DNA of 64,000 nucleotides from Arthrobacter sp. SW1 (GTDB lineage: Bacteria; Actinomycetota; Actinomycetes; Actinomycetales; Micrococcaceae): NCBI RefSeq assembly GCF_001766675.1, contig NZ_MJLT01000023.1, positions 124,001 to 188,000 on the forward strand. Reading direction: 5' to 3'. Made by a program: the position numbers and the translations under genes. The notes below the pieces were generated by a model that worked only from the letters and a program-made list of their open reading frames with translations, did no database searches and was not told where the DNA came from. Of the stretch, positions 49,603 to 57,531 are shown in pieces (the stretch's first letter is position 1; the number at the start of each line of letters is the position of its first letter).

Positions 49603-50799
49603 TCAGGACAGGACCGAGCGGTACACCTCAAGGGTTGTCTGGGTGATCGATTCCCAGGAGAAGTGCGCCTCGGCACGGGCGCGGCCGGCAGCCCCCATGG
49701 ACTTGGCACGCGCCGGATCGGACACAACTTCCACCAGGGCGGCCGCGAAGTCGGCAACGAACTTCTCGGGATCCAATGGAGTGCCGGTGCCGTCCGTGAC
49801 CTGCTCAAGCTCCACCAGGAGGCCGGTTTCGCCATGGTTGACCACTTCCGGGATACCGCCCGTGGCACTGGCGACAACGGCAGCACCGCAGGCCATGGCT
49901 TCGAGGTTCACGATGCCGAGCGGTTCATAGATGGACGGGCAGGCGAAGGCGGTGGCATGGCTGAGGACCTGGATGAGTTCCGCACGCGGCAGCATCCGCT
50001 CGATCAGGATGACCCCTTCACGCTTGCTCTGCAGATCCTCGATCAGCGCTGCGGTTTCGGCCGCAAGTTCCGGGGTGTCCGCGGCACCCAGGCAGAGGAC
50101 CAGCTGGACGTCGTCCGGCAGCTTGGCCGCGGCGCGCAGCAGGTAGGGAACACCCTTCTGCCGGGTGTTGCGGCCGACGAACACCACGCTCGGCTTGGCG
50201 GGATCGATGCCGAGCGCCCGCACGTGTTCTTCGCCGGCGTCCGGCTTCCAAAGCTCCACGTCGATGCCGTTGTGGACCACGCGCACCTTGGCGGGATCAA
50301 CGTCAGGGTAGCTGCGCAGGATGTCCTGGCGCATGCCTTCGGAGACGGCGATGATGGCGGCTGCCGCTTCATACGCGGTCTTTTCCACCCAGGAAGACAA
50401 GGCGTAACCGCCGCCGAGCTGTTCCGCCTTCCAGGGACGCAACGGCTCGAGGCTGTGCGCACTCAGGACGTGCGGAATCCCGTGGAGCAGTGAGGCGAGG
50501 TGGCCGGCCATATTGGCGTACCAGGTGTGGGAATGGACCAGGTCAGCGCCCGCGACATCCGGCACGATCCGCAGGTCGACACCGAGGGTCTGCACCGCCG
50601 CATTGGCCGAGGCGAGGTCATCGGGGGTGGAATATGACGTCACGGCCGCTCCGTGGAAGTCGGCGTCGCGGGGAGCGCCGAAGGCGCGGACCTGCAACTC
50701 GACATGCTTGGCGAGGACCCGGCTGAGCTCGGCAACATGCACTCCGGCGCCGCCGTAGATCTCGGGAGGAAATTCTTTAGTCACAATGTCTACGCGCAT
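49603..50799 (-). CDS. glgA: Glycogen/maltose-1-phosphate synthase (actinobacterial GlgA/GlgM type)
   Basis: A 398-residue GT4/GT5-like glycosyltransferase. N-terminus VDIVTKEFPPEIYGGAGVHVAEL carries the ADP-glucose-binding region. The C-terminal lobe has VFVGRNTRQKGVPYLL and the E-x7-E type CPSIYEPLGIVNLEAMACGAAVVAS. In mycobacteria this type (Rv1212c, GlgM) makes alpha-maltose-1-phosphate from ADP-glucose. The divergent glgC supplies that donor, so the pair forms an ADP-glucose module. The ATG at 50799 has TACGTT 7 nt upstream and no SD, consistent with a leaderless message. Confidence 0.92.
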   Translation of the reverse strand: MRVDIVTKEFPPEIYGGAGVHVAELSRVLAKHVELQVRAFGAPRDADFHGAAVTSYSTPDDLASANAAVQTLGVDLRIVPDVAGADLVHSHTWYANMAGHLASLLHGIPHVLSAHSLEPLRPWKAEQLGGGYALSSWVEKTAYEAAAAIIAVSEGMRQDILRSYPDVDPAKVRVVHNGIDVELWKPDAGEEHVRALGIDPAKPSVVFVGRNTRQKGVPYLLRAAAKLPDDVQLVLCLGAADTPELAAETAALIEDLQSKREGVILIERMLPRAELIQVLSHATAFACPSIYEPLGIVNLEAMACGAAVVASATGGIPEVVNHGETGLLVELEQVTDGTGTPLDPEKFVADFAAALVEVVSDPARAKSMGAAGRARAEAHFSWESITQTTLEVYRSVLS

Positions 50800-50806
50800 G
50801 GTGCCT

Positions 50807-50812
50807 AACGTA
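50807..50812 (-). promoter_or_regulatory. Leaderless -10 of glgA
   Basis: TACGTT on the minus strand, 7 nt before the ATG. The 103-bp gap also holds the glgC promoter, which is not clearly resolved. Confidence 0.5.
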
Positions 50813-50902
50813 GTCGTTCCCCGGTATCTGTTCTAGTGTGAAGGAGTCCGGCAGCCCGGGCTCTTCGGGGGGCTTCAAAGACGTACAGGGAGAAATACAC
50901 CA

Positions 50903-52285
50903 ATGGCGTTGAAAAAAGTATTGGCGATTGTACTGGCCGGCGGCGAGGGGAACCGCCTGATGCCCTTGACGGCGGACCGCGCCAAACCTGCGGTGCCGTT
51001 TGCCGGCGGGTATCGGTTGATAGATTTCGCGCTCTCAAACCTGGCAAATTCGGGCTACCTGCAGATCGTTGTGCTGACGCAGTACAAGTCGCACAGCCTT
51101 GACCGCCACATTTCCGAGACCTGGCGCATGTCGACGCAGCTCGGCAGGTACGTCGCTTCTGTTCCGGCCCAGCAGCGCGTGGGCAAGAGCTGGTTCCTGG
51201 GCAGCGCGAACGCGATCTACCAGTCATTGAACCTGATCCACGACGCCAATCCGGACATCGTGGTGGTCGTGGGCGCGGACCATGTGTACCGCATGGACTT
51301 CTCGCAGATGGTGGAACAGCACGTGGCCAGCGGAGCCAAGGCAACCGTTGCCGCCGTGCGGCAGCCGCTGGCGATGGCAAACCAGTTCGGCGTGATCGAA
51401 GTGGACGGCAACGATCCCCAGAAGATTTCCGCCTTCGTGGAAAAGCCCGCGGAAACCGCGGGCCTGGCCGCCGATCCCACCCAGTTCCTGGCATCCATGG
51501 GGAACTACGTGTTCGATGCCGACGCCCTGGTTGACGCCCTGAAGCTGGACGCCGAGCGTTTGGACACGAAGCACGACATGGGCGGGGACATCATTCCCTA
51601 CTTCGTCGGCAAGGGCGAAGCCGGCGTCTACGACTTCACGCTGAACGAAATCCCGGGCTCCACCGAGCGCGACCGCACCTACTGGCGCGACGTCGGTACC
51701 ATCGACTCCTTCTACGATGCCCACATGGACCTGATCTCCCCGGTCCCGGTCTTCAACCTGTACAACTCCGAATGGCCCATCTACACGCGCCAGAGCATTT
51801 CGCCGCCCGCCAAGTTCGTCCACGGTGAGAACCAGACGGTGGGTTCGGCACTGGACTCGATCGTGGCCAGCGGCGTGGTGGTCTCCGGCGGCATTGTGGA
51901 AGGGTCCGTGCTCGCGAACGACGTCTATGTGGCTTCCGGCAGCCGGGTGCAGGACTCCGTGCTGATGGACAAGGTCCGCGTCGGCGAAGGCGCTGTCATC
52001 AAGCGCGCCATCATCGACAAGAACGTCCGGATTCCGGCCGGTGCGGCCATCGGCCTGGACCCCGAACTGGACCGCGCCCGCGGTTACAAGGTCACCCAGT
52101 CCGGCATCACCGTCCTGGCCAAGGGCCAGCTGGTTCCTGAACCCGAAGAAGCCGAACTTGCCCTCTCGGCCGAGTACCGTCGGGCCCTTCCGGAAGCCGT
52201 CAAGGCAGCCACCGAGGGTCATCCGGAGGCACGCGAGTCCCTGGAGAAGACCGCGGAAGCCCAGGCGTCCGCCGTCGAGGTCTGA
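50903..52285 (+). CDS. glgC: Glucose-1-phosphate adenylyltransferase
   Basis: A 460-residue ADP-glucose pyrophosphorylase. The nucleotidyltransferase motif is [37 protein letters not shown] (residues 10-46). [18 protein letters not shown] and [17 protein letters not shown] follow. The C-terminal left-handed beta-helix carries repeated SV-x-(N/D) strands ([21 protein letters not shown]). It supplies ADP-glucose to glgA/glgM. Length is about 45 residues more than usual because of an acidic Ala/Glu-rich tail. An SD GGGAG lies 10 nt before the ATG. Confidence 0.96.
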   Translation: MALKKVLAIVLAGGEGNRLMPLTADRAKPAVPFAGGYRLIDFALSNLANSGYLQIVVLTQYKSHSLDRHISETWRMSTQLGRYVASVPAQQRVGKSWFLGSANAIYQSLNLIHDANPDIVVVVGADHVYRMDFSQMVEQHVASGAKATVAAVRQPLAMANQFGVIEVDGNDPQKISAFVEKPAETAGLAADPTQFLASMGNYVFDADALVDALKLDAERLDTKHDMGGDIIPYFVGKGEAGVYDFTLNEIPGSTERDRTYWRDVGTIDSFYDAHMDLISPVPVFNLYNSEWPIYTRQSISPPAKFVHGENQTVGSALDSIVASGVVVSGGIVEGSVLANDVYVASGSRVQDSVLMDKVRVGEGAVIKRAIIDKNVRIPAGAAIGLDPELDRARGYKVTQSGITVLAKGQLVPEPEEAELALSAEYRRALPEAVKAATEGHPEARESLEKTAEAQASAVEV

Positions 52286-52297
52286 CGCTCCGGCAGG

Positions 52298-52328
52298 CAG
52301 CCTCCCCGCGCAGGATGCGGGGAGGCTG
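52298..52328 (+). terminator. Intrinsic terminator of glgC
   Basis: CAGCCTCCCCGC and its complement form a 12-bp stem with a 7-nt loop, followed by TTCCTTTT. Confidence 0.9.
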
Positions 52329-52356
52329 TTCCTTTTGAGCGCCTTCTGCGTGCCTG

Positions 52357-52362
52357 TAAAAT
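52357..52362 (+). promoter_or_regulatory. Leaderless -10 of the zinc-finger SDR gene
   Basis: TAAAAT ends 7 nt before ATG 52370. The GGAG between them is only 3 nt from the ATG, too close to act as a Shine-Dalgarno. Confidence 0.55.
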
Positions 52363-52369
52363 CGGAGCA

Positions 52370-53818
52370 ATGAGCTCTGAGTTGACCCCTGACGAGATCC
52401 AGGCCTGCCTCAAGGTCCTGAACACGATCCACGCCTATGACGAGGAGCACCCGGACTACATCGCCGTGCGCCGCGCCACCGGAAAGATGTTCAAGGCCGT
52501 CAAGCGGCACCGGCGGGTCACCAAACGCGATGCGATCGCTGAAGCCGACCGGGCGGTCATGGCCTTGACCGCGACGGCGGCGCCGGACCGGATCGACGAC
52601 GAGACCCGCGGCAACAAGCTCGCCAGCTCCGCTACCGGCGAGATCGCCGGGCACCTGATCCGCTCGCGGCCCTGCTACATCTGCAAGCAGCACTACACGC
52701 AGGTGGATGCGTTCTACCACCAGCTCTGCCCCGAATGCGCCGCGTTCAGCCACAGCAAACGCGACGCCCGCACCGACTTGAGCGGCCGCCGGGCGCTCCT
52801 GACTGGCGGGCGGGCAAAAATCGGCATGTACATTGCGCTGCGCCTGCTGCGCGACGGCGCCCACACCACCATCACCACCCGCTTCCCGAAGGACGCGGCC
52901 CGCCGCTTCGCTGCCATGGAGGACAGCTCCGAGTGGCTGCATCGGCTGAAGATCGTGGGCATCGACCTCCGCGATCCTTCCCAGGTCATGGCCTTGACCG
53001 ACTCCTTGAACGAGGCCGGGCCGTTGGACATCATCATCAACAACGCAGCCCAGACGGTACGCCGCTCCGGCAATGCCTACAAGCCCTTGGTCGACGCAGA
53101 GGACGAACCGCTGCCCGCCGCGCTTCAGGCCGGAAACGGCGGACCGGAGCTGGTCACCTTCGGCCATGCGCATGACAAGCATCCGCTGGCCATCGCCCAC
53201 AGCGTCAGCGAGCATCCGGTGCTGGCCGGCGATGCCATCACCTCCTTGGCGCTGTCCACCGGTTCGGCGTCCTTGGAGCGCATCGCCAGCGGTACCGCCA
53301 TCGACGCCGGCGGCCTGGTCCCGGACCTGGCCACCGTGAACAGCTGGACCCAAGTGGTGGACGAGGTCGATCCGCTGGAGATGCTCGAGGTCCAGCTGTG
53401 CAACGTGACGGCGCCATTCTTGCTGGTCAGCCGGCTTCGCGGAGCCATGAAGCGCTCCACGGCCCGCCGGAAGTACATCGTGAACGTCTCCGCCATGGAG
53501 GGTCAGTTCTCCCGTGTCTACAAGGGCCCGGGACATCCGCACACCAACATGGCCAAGGCCGCGCTGAACATGATGACCCGCACCAGCGCCCAGGAGATGC
53601 TGGACACCGACGGCATCCTGATGACGGCTGTGGACACCGGCTGGATCACCGACGAGCGCCCGCACTACACCAAGGTCCGCCTCATGGAGGAAGGCTTCCA
53701 CGCACCCTTGGACCTGGTGGACGGCGCGGCGCGCGTCTACGATCCGATCGTCATGGGCGAACAGGGCGTTGACCAGTTCGGCGTCTTCCTCAAGGACTAC
53801 AAGCCCAGTCCCTGGTAA
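52370..53818 (+). CDS. Unusual SDR-fold oxidoreductase with N-terminal zinc-finger-like domain
   Basis: This 482-residue protein has a helical N-terminus of about 95 residues, then CYIC (102-105) and CPEC (120-123), a two-CxxC zinc-ribbon-like unit. An SDR Rossmann domain begins at about 138 (RALLTGGRAKIGMYIALRLL; glycine motif TGGRAKIG; NNAAQT at 224-229). About 90 residues (235-330) are inserted relative to simple SDRs. At the usual YxxxK the sequence is HPHTNMAK, so the position four before Lys396 is Thr, not Tyr; Ser374 of NVSA is kept. It may use a different proton donor or bind NAD(P) without reducing. I do not know its substrate. No neighbour on the same strand explains it. Confidence 0.85.
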   Translation: MSSELTPDEIQACLKVLNTIHAYDEEHPDYIAVRRATGKMFKAVKRHRRVTKRDAIAEADRAVMALTATAAPDRIDDETRGNKLASSATGEIAGHLIRSRPCYICKQHYTQVDAFYHQLCPECAAFSHSKRDARTDLSGRRALLTGGRAKIGMYIALRLLRDGAHTTITTRFPKDAARRFAAMEDSSEWLHRLKIVGIDLRDPSQVMALTDSLNEAGPLDIIINNAAQTVRRSGNAYKPLVDAEDEPLPAALQAGNGGPELVTFGHAHDKHPLAIAHSVSEHPVLAGDAITSLALSTGSASLERIASGTAIDAGGLVPDLATVNSWTQVVDEVDPLEMLEVQLCNVTAPFLLVSRLRGAMKRSTARRKYIVNVSAMEGQFSRVYKGPGHPHTNMAKAALNMMTRTSAQEMLDTDGILMTAVDTGWITDERPHYTKVRLMEEGFHAPLDLVDGAARVYDPIVMGEQGVDQFGVFLKDYKPSPW

Positions 53819-53834
53819 AGAATCACAGCAAAAG

Positions 53835-53868
53835 CAGGCCGGCCCCGGGATTTCCCGGTGCCGGCCTG
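53835..53868 (+). terminator. Hairpin terminator after the SDR gene
   Basis: Outer arms CAGGCCGGC and GCCGGCCTG with an inner CCGGG/CCCGG stem form a two-part hairpin 17 bp after the stop. Confidence 0.7.
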
Positions 53869-53869
53869 T

Positions 53870-53896
53870 TGTATTAACTGCGTCTGTATTAACTGC
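53870..53896. repeat. Two 12-bp direct repeats
   Basis: TGTATTAACTGC occurs at 53870-53881 and 53885-53896, a 15-bp period. It is probably a small local duplication in the gap between convergent genes. Confidence 0.6.
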
Positions 53897-53914
53897 CTCG
53901 CGTCAGAACGTGCC

Positions 53915-54766
53915 TCAGGCGAGGCGCGTGATTTCCACCGTCACTGTCAGCGCGGATCCCCCGCCACCGGAGAGGATCCCCTTCAGCGGCGGCACGTCAC
54001 GGTAGTCGCGCCCCCGGGCTACGGTCACGTGGTGGTCTCCTGCCGGTTTGTGGTTGGTGGGGTCCCAGCTGCGCCATTCGCCGTCCCACCATTCCAGCCA
54101 CGCGTGCGACTGGCCGGCCACGGTTTCGCCGATGTCCGCCGTCGAACGCGGGTGGATGTAGCCGGACACGTAGCGCGCGGGGATCCCGCAACTGCGCAGC
54201 GAACCGATGGCCAAGTGTGCGAGGTCCTGGCAGACGCCCTGGCGCTGGGTCCAGGCCTGTTCGGCGTTGGTGGTGACGCCGGTGCTGCCCTTCATGTAGG
54301 TCATTTCGCCGCGCATCCATTCGAAAATGGACATCGCGGCGTCGTGCGGATTCCGGCCGGCCACCACGCCGGGAACGATGGACAGGACTTCCTCCCCCGG
54401 GCCGCTCAGCCGGGACTGCGGAAGCCAGTCGCTGAACTGGTCCCGGACGGCATCGGAGTCCAGGGCCTCCCAGTCGACGATCTGCTCCGGCAACGCGATT
54501 TTCTCGGCACGGTGCACCTCCACCGTGCTCGTGGCCACCACTTCGAGCCGCTCGTGCGGCATCTGCATGTCGAACGCGGTGACGCGCGTGCCCCAATAGT
54601 CACGGTACGTGCTGACGGCTGCCTGCGACGGCGTGACCTTCAGCGAAGACTCCAGGACCACCTGCTGCGGATCAGTCAGCGGGGTCATCCGGGCTTCGTT
54701 GTAGGACAACGTGACTCGCTTGTTGTACTTGTACGCGGTCTTGTGGACGATGCTCAGCCGGGTCAT
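53915..54766 (-). CDS. Transglutaminase-like protein of the ATP-grasp/alpha-E cassette
   Basis: A 283-residue protein: an N-terminal beta domain (LSIVHKTAYKYNKRVTLSYNEARMTPL) followed by the papain-like transglutaminase core. The nucleophile Cys is in QRQGVCQDLAHLAIGSLRSCGIPARYVSGYI (near residue 165). The His is in QSHAWLEWWDGEWRSWDPTNHKP and the Asp follows. In this cassette such proteins are predicted to act as peptidases or amide-exchange enzymes on peptides made by the ATP-grasp partner. ATGA overlaps the end of the alpha-E gene. No signal peptide is seen. Confidence 0.9.
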   Translation of the reverse strand: MTRLSIVHKTAYKYNKRVTLSYNEARMTPLTDPQQVVLESSLKVTPSQAAVSTYRDYWGTRVTAFDMQMPHERLEVVATSTVEVHRAEKIALPEQIVDWEALDSDAVRDQFSDWLPQSRLSGPGEEVLSIVPGVVAGRNPHDAAMSIFEWMRGEMTYMKGSTGVTTNAEQAWTQRQGVCQDLAHLAIGSLRSCGIPARYVSGYIHPRSTADIGETVAGQSHAWLEWWDGEWRSWDPTNHKPAGDHHVTVARGRDYRDVPPLKGILSGGGGSALTVTVEITRLA

Positions 54767-55689
54767 GAAACTTCTCCCACCCAGGCCAGTTCATCCGCCT
54801 GATTGAAGTACTTACGGGAAATCGCGTCGGACGCCTGCGTGACAGCCTTCTGCACACGGTCCATGTGCTCAGGAAGCTCCGCCATGAGATCGTCCGTTCG
54901 GTGGAACTCGAGGAAGGTCCGGGCCTGGCCGACGATCCGGCGGGCATCGTTGATGAAGCCGACGCGCTGGGCCGAGGGGTCGAGCTTCGCCAGGCACTCG
55001 TCGGCATCGCGCAGCGCGTACACGATGGAACGCGGGAACAGCCGGTCAAGGAGCAGGAACTCCGCGGCGTGCTGGTCGCCGAAGGCTGCCCGGCGCGTGC
55101 GCAGGAAGGATTCGTAGGCTCCGGCGCAGCGCAGCATGTTCACCCAGGACATGCCTGCGGAGAGCACGTCGCGGGTGGAAAGCATGCGGGCCGTCATGTC
55201 GGCGCGTTCGAGGGAGCGGCCCAGCACCAGGAAGAGCCAGCTTTCGTCATGGCTGACCGTGGTGTCCGCCAAGCCGCGGACCATGGCAGTCCGTTCCAGG
55301 ACCCAGTTGCAGAAGCGGTAGGTGCCCACTACGTCCTTGCGGTGCTGGTTCAGGCCGTAGTAGGTGGTGTTGAGGCATTCCCACAGGGAGGAGGACACGG
55401 TTTCGCGGGCCCGCCGCGCGTTCTCGCGTGCGGCGCCAAGGGAGCCTGCGATCGACGATGCATTGGACTTGTCGTAGGCCAGGGCATGCAGGAGTTCCGG
55501 TAGCCCGAACTCCTCGCTTTGCGGCCTCGCGCCCATGACGGCGAGGAGTTCACGGGCCACGCTGCGCTGCTCTTCGGGCGGCAGGTGGTTCAGGCGCTCC
55601 AGGTGGACGTCCAGGATCCTCGCGGTGCCGTCGGCGCGCTCCACATAACGGCCGATCCAGAAGAGTGACTCGGCAATACGGCTCAGCAC
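54763..55689 (-). CDS. Alpha-E domain protein
   Basis: A 308-residue, entirely helical protein of the alpha-E family, opening with MLSRIAESLFWIGRYVERADGTARILDVHLERL, the hallmark of the family. It contains repeated R-A-D-x-T-A-R segments (SLERADMTARML) and a conserved HRKDVVGTYRFCNW region. It always accompanies circularly permuted ATP-grasp and transglutaminase genes, and its own activity is unknown. Its end overlaps the transglutaminase start by ATGA. It starts 67 bp after the ATP-grasp gene. Confidence 0.9.
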   Translation of the reverse strand: MLSRIAESLFWIGRYVERADGTARILDVHLERLNHLPPEEQRSVARELLAVMGARPQSEEFGLPELLHALAYDKSNASSIAGSLGAARENARRARETVSSSLWECLNTTYYGLNQHRKDVVGTYRFCNWVLERTAMVRGLADTTVSHDESWLFLVLGRSLERADMTARMLSTRDVLSAGMSWVNMLRCAGAYESFLRTRRAAFGDQHAAEFLLLDRLFPRSIVYALRDADECLAKLDPSAQRVGFINDARRIVGQARTFLEFHRTDDLMAELPEHMDRVQKAVTQASDAISRKYFNQADELAWVGEVS

Positions 55690-55756
55690 GGGCCTGCCTC
55701 CTTGGCGTTGAGGGTGGTCATGGATGGCTTGCGGGCGGACACGGCGGACACGGCGC

Positions 55757-57316
55757 TCACTGCTGTTCCTGTTCCGACTGGCGGTCCCGCCAGTTGCTTT
55801 CCACGGGCCACACGGAGACCTGCTCGCGGACGCTGATGCTTTGCCGCGGAAGATCCGGGCCGGGCAGCTGCGGCGAATCGGAGAGCACCCAGGTGTCCTT
55901 CGAGCCGCCGCCCTGGCTGGAGTTCACGATCAGCGAGCCCTCCTTCAGCGCCACGCGGGTGAGTCCGCCGGGCAGCACCCAGACGTCGTCGCCGTCGTTC
56001 ACTGCGAAGGGGCGCAGGTCCACGTGACGGGGCCCGAACTTGTCCCCGGAAAGGGTGGGCACGGTGGACAGCTGCAACACTGGCTGCGCGATCCAGCCGC
56101 GTGGATCCGTCAGGATCCGCCGGCGCAGGGCGTCGAGTTCGTCCTTGGACGCGGCGGGGCCGATCACCAGGCCTTTGCCGCCGGAACCGTCCACGGGCTT
56201 GACCACCAACTCGTCCAGGCGGTCCAGCACGTGTTCGCGGGCTTCCTTCTCCTCGAGCCGGAACGTGTCCACGTTGGCGATGACGGGCTCTTCATGCAGG
56301 TAATAGCGGATGAGGTCCGGCACGTAGCTGTAGACGAGCTTGTCGTCGGCGACGCCGTTACCCACCGCGTTGGCGATGGTCACGCCGCCTGCGCGGGCCG
56401 CGTTTACCAGGCCCGGGCAGCCGAGCATGGAATCGGAACGGAACTGCAGCGGGTCCAGGAAGTCGTCGTCGATGCGCTTGTAGATGACGTCCACGCGCTG
56501 CTCGCCGGCGGTGGTGCGCATGTACACGCGGTTGCCGCGGCAGATGAGGTCGCGTCCCTCCACAAGTTCCACGCCCATGAGGCCGGCCAGGAGGGTGTGT
56601 TCGAAGTAGGCGCTGTTGAAGACGCCGGGAGTGAGGACGACGACGGTGGGATCGTCGACGCCGGACGGCGCGGTTTTGCGCAGGGCTGAGAGCAGGCGGC
56701 GCGGATATTCCTCGACGGGACGGATGTGCTGCTGGCCGAAGGCTTCTGGAAGGCCTTTCGCCATGGCCCGGCGGTTCTCCAGGACGTAGCTGACGCCCGA
56801 CGGTACCCGGACGTTGTCCTCCAGCACCCGGAAGGTGCCGGCGGCGTCACGGACGACGTCGATGCCGGACACATGCACGCGCACCCCACCAGCCGGTTCG
56901 AAGCCATGCACGGCGCGGTGGAAATGCGCGCTGGTGGTGACGAGCTGGCGCGGAATGACGCCGTCGGACACCACCGACATGCGGCCGTAGACATCGTCGA
57001 GGAAGGCTTCGAGGGCACGGACGCGCTGGGCGACGCCGCGTTCCAGGGTTTCCCATTCATCTGCGGGAATGACCCGGGGAACGATGTCCAGCGGGAAGGG
57101 ACGTTCCTCGCCTGCGTAGTCGAAGGTGACACCGCGGTCCAGGAAGGTCCGCGCCATGGATTCGGCCCGAGCGCTGACATCGGCGAGTGAAAGTTCCCGC
57201 AGGGCGTCCTCCACCTGGCCGTACGATTTCCTCGCGATCAGGCCCGGCGCGAACATTTCGTCGTAGGCGCCGGAGCGGGCCACGGCCTCGGAATAATCCT
57301 GGAATAGCTCTGACAT
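55757..57316 (-). CDS. Circularly permuted type 2 ATP-grasp protein
   Basis: A 519-residue predicted peptide ligase. Family segments: YDEMFAPGLIARKSYGQVEDALREL, GVTFDYAGEERPFPLDIVPRVIPADEWETLERGVAQRVRALEAFLDDVYG, FEPAGGVRVHVSGIDVVRDAAGTFRVLEDNVRVPSGVSYVLENRRAM, VVLTPGVFNSAYFEHTLLAGLMGVELVEGRDL, and the phosphate/metal region LDELVVKPVDGSGGKGLVIGP. It would use ATP to form amide bonds. The first gene of a minus-strand operon with alpha-E and transglutaminase genes. The ATG at 57316 lies 50 bp from a CRP-like box in the divergent gap. Confidence 0.92.
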   Translation of the reverse strand: MSELFQDYSEAVARSGAYDEMFAPGLIARKSYGQVEDALRELSLADVSARAESMARTFLDRGVTFDYAGEERPFPLDIVPRVIPADEWETLERGVAQRVRALEAFLDDVYGRMSVVSDGVIPRQLVTTSAHFHRAVHGFEPAGGVRVHVSGIDVVRDAAGTFRVLEDNVRVPSGVSYVLENRRAMAKGLPEAFGQQHIRPVEEYPRRLLSALRKTAPSGVDDPTVVVLTPGVFNSAYFEHTLLAGLMGVELVEGRDLICRGNRVYMRTTAGEQRVDVIYKRIDDDFLDPLQFRSDSMLGCPGLVNAARAGGVTIANAVGNGVADDKLVYSYVPDLIRYYLHEEPVIANVDTFRLEEKEAREHVLDRLDELVVKPVDGSGGKGLVIGPAASKDELDALRRRILTDPRGWIAQPVLQLSTVPTLSGDKFGPRHVDLRPFAVNDGDDVWVLPGGLTRVALKEGSLIVNSSQGGGSKDTWVLSDSPQLPGPDLPRQSISVREQVSVWPVESNWRDRQSEQEQQ

Positions 57317-57365
57317 GGGACTCAGGTAATCACCTATTCATTTCGGGCGCATTTCGCGCCGATTA

Positions 57366-57381
57366 TGTGACGCGCTTCACG
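57366..57381. promoter_or_regulatory. CRP/GlxR-like binding site between the ATP-grasp operon and pepN
   Basis: TGTGA and TCACG flank 6 bp, matching the CRP/GlxR consensus TGTGA-N6-TCACA at 9 of 10 positions. It lies 50 bp from the ATP-grasp ATG and about 150 bp from pepN. Confidence 0.5.
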
Positions 57382-57531
57382 TCATTGCCTTTACGGAACC
57401 GGCGCCGGACGCGTCCGTCTTTACCGGTATTTCCCGGCTCCGTAGCTGCCAATATATACCTGCCGGGACGCCCCGGCGGGTGGCTCGCCCGGTGCCGCTC
57501 CGGGGTCGTCCCTGCATGGTTAGATATGTGG

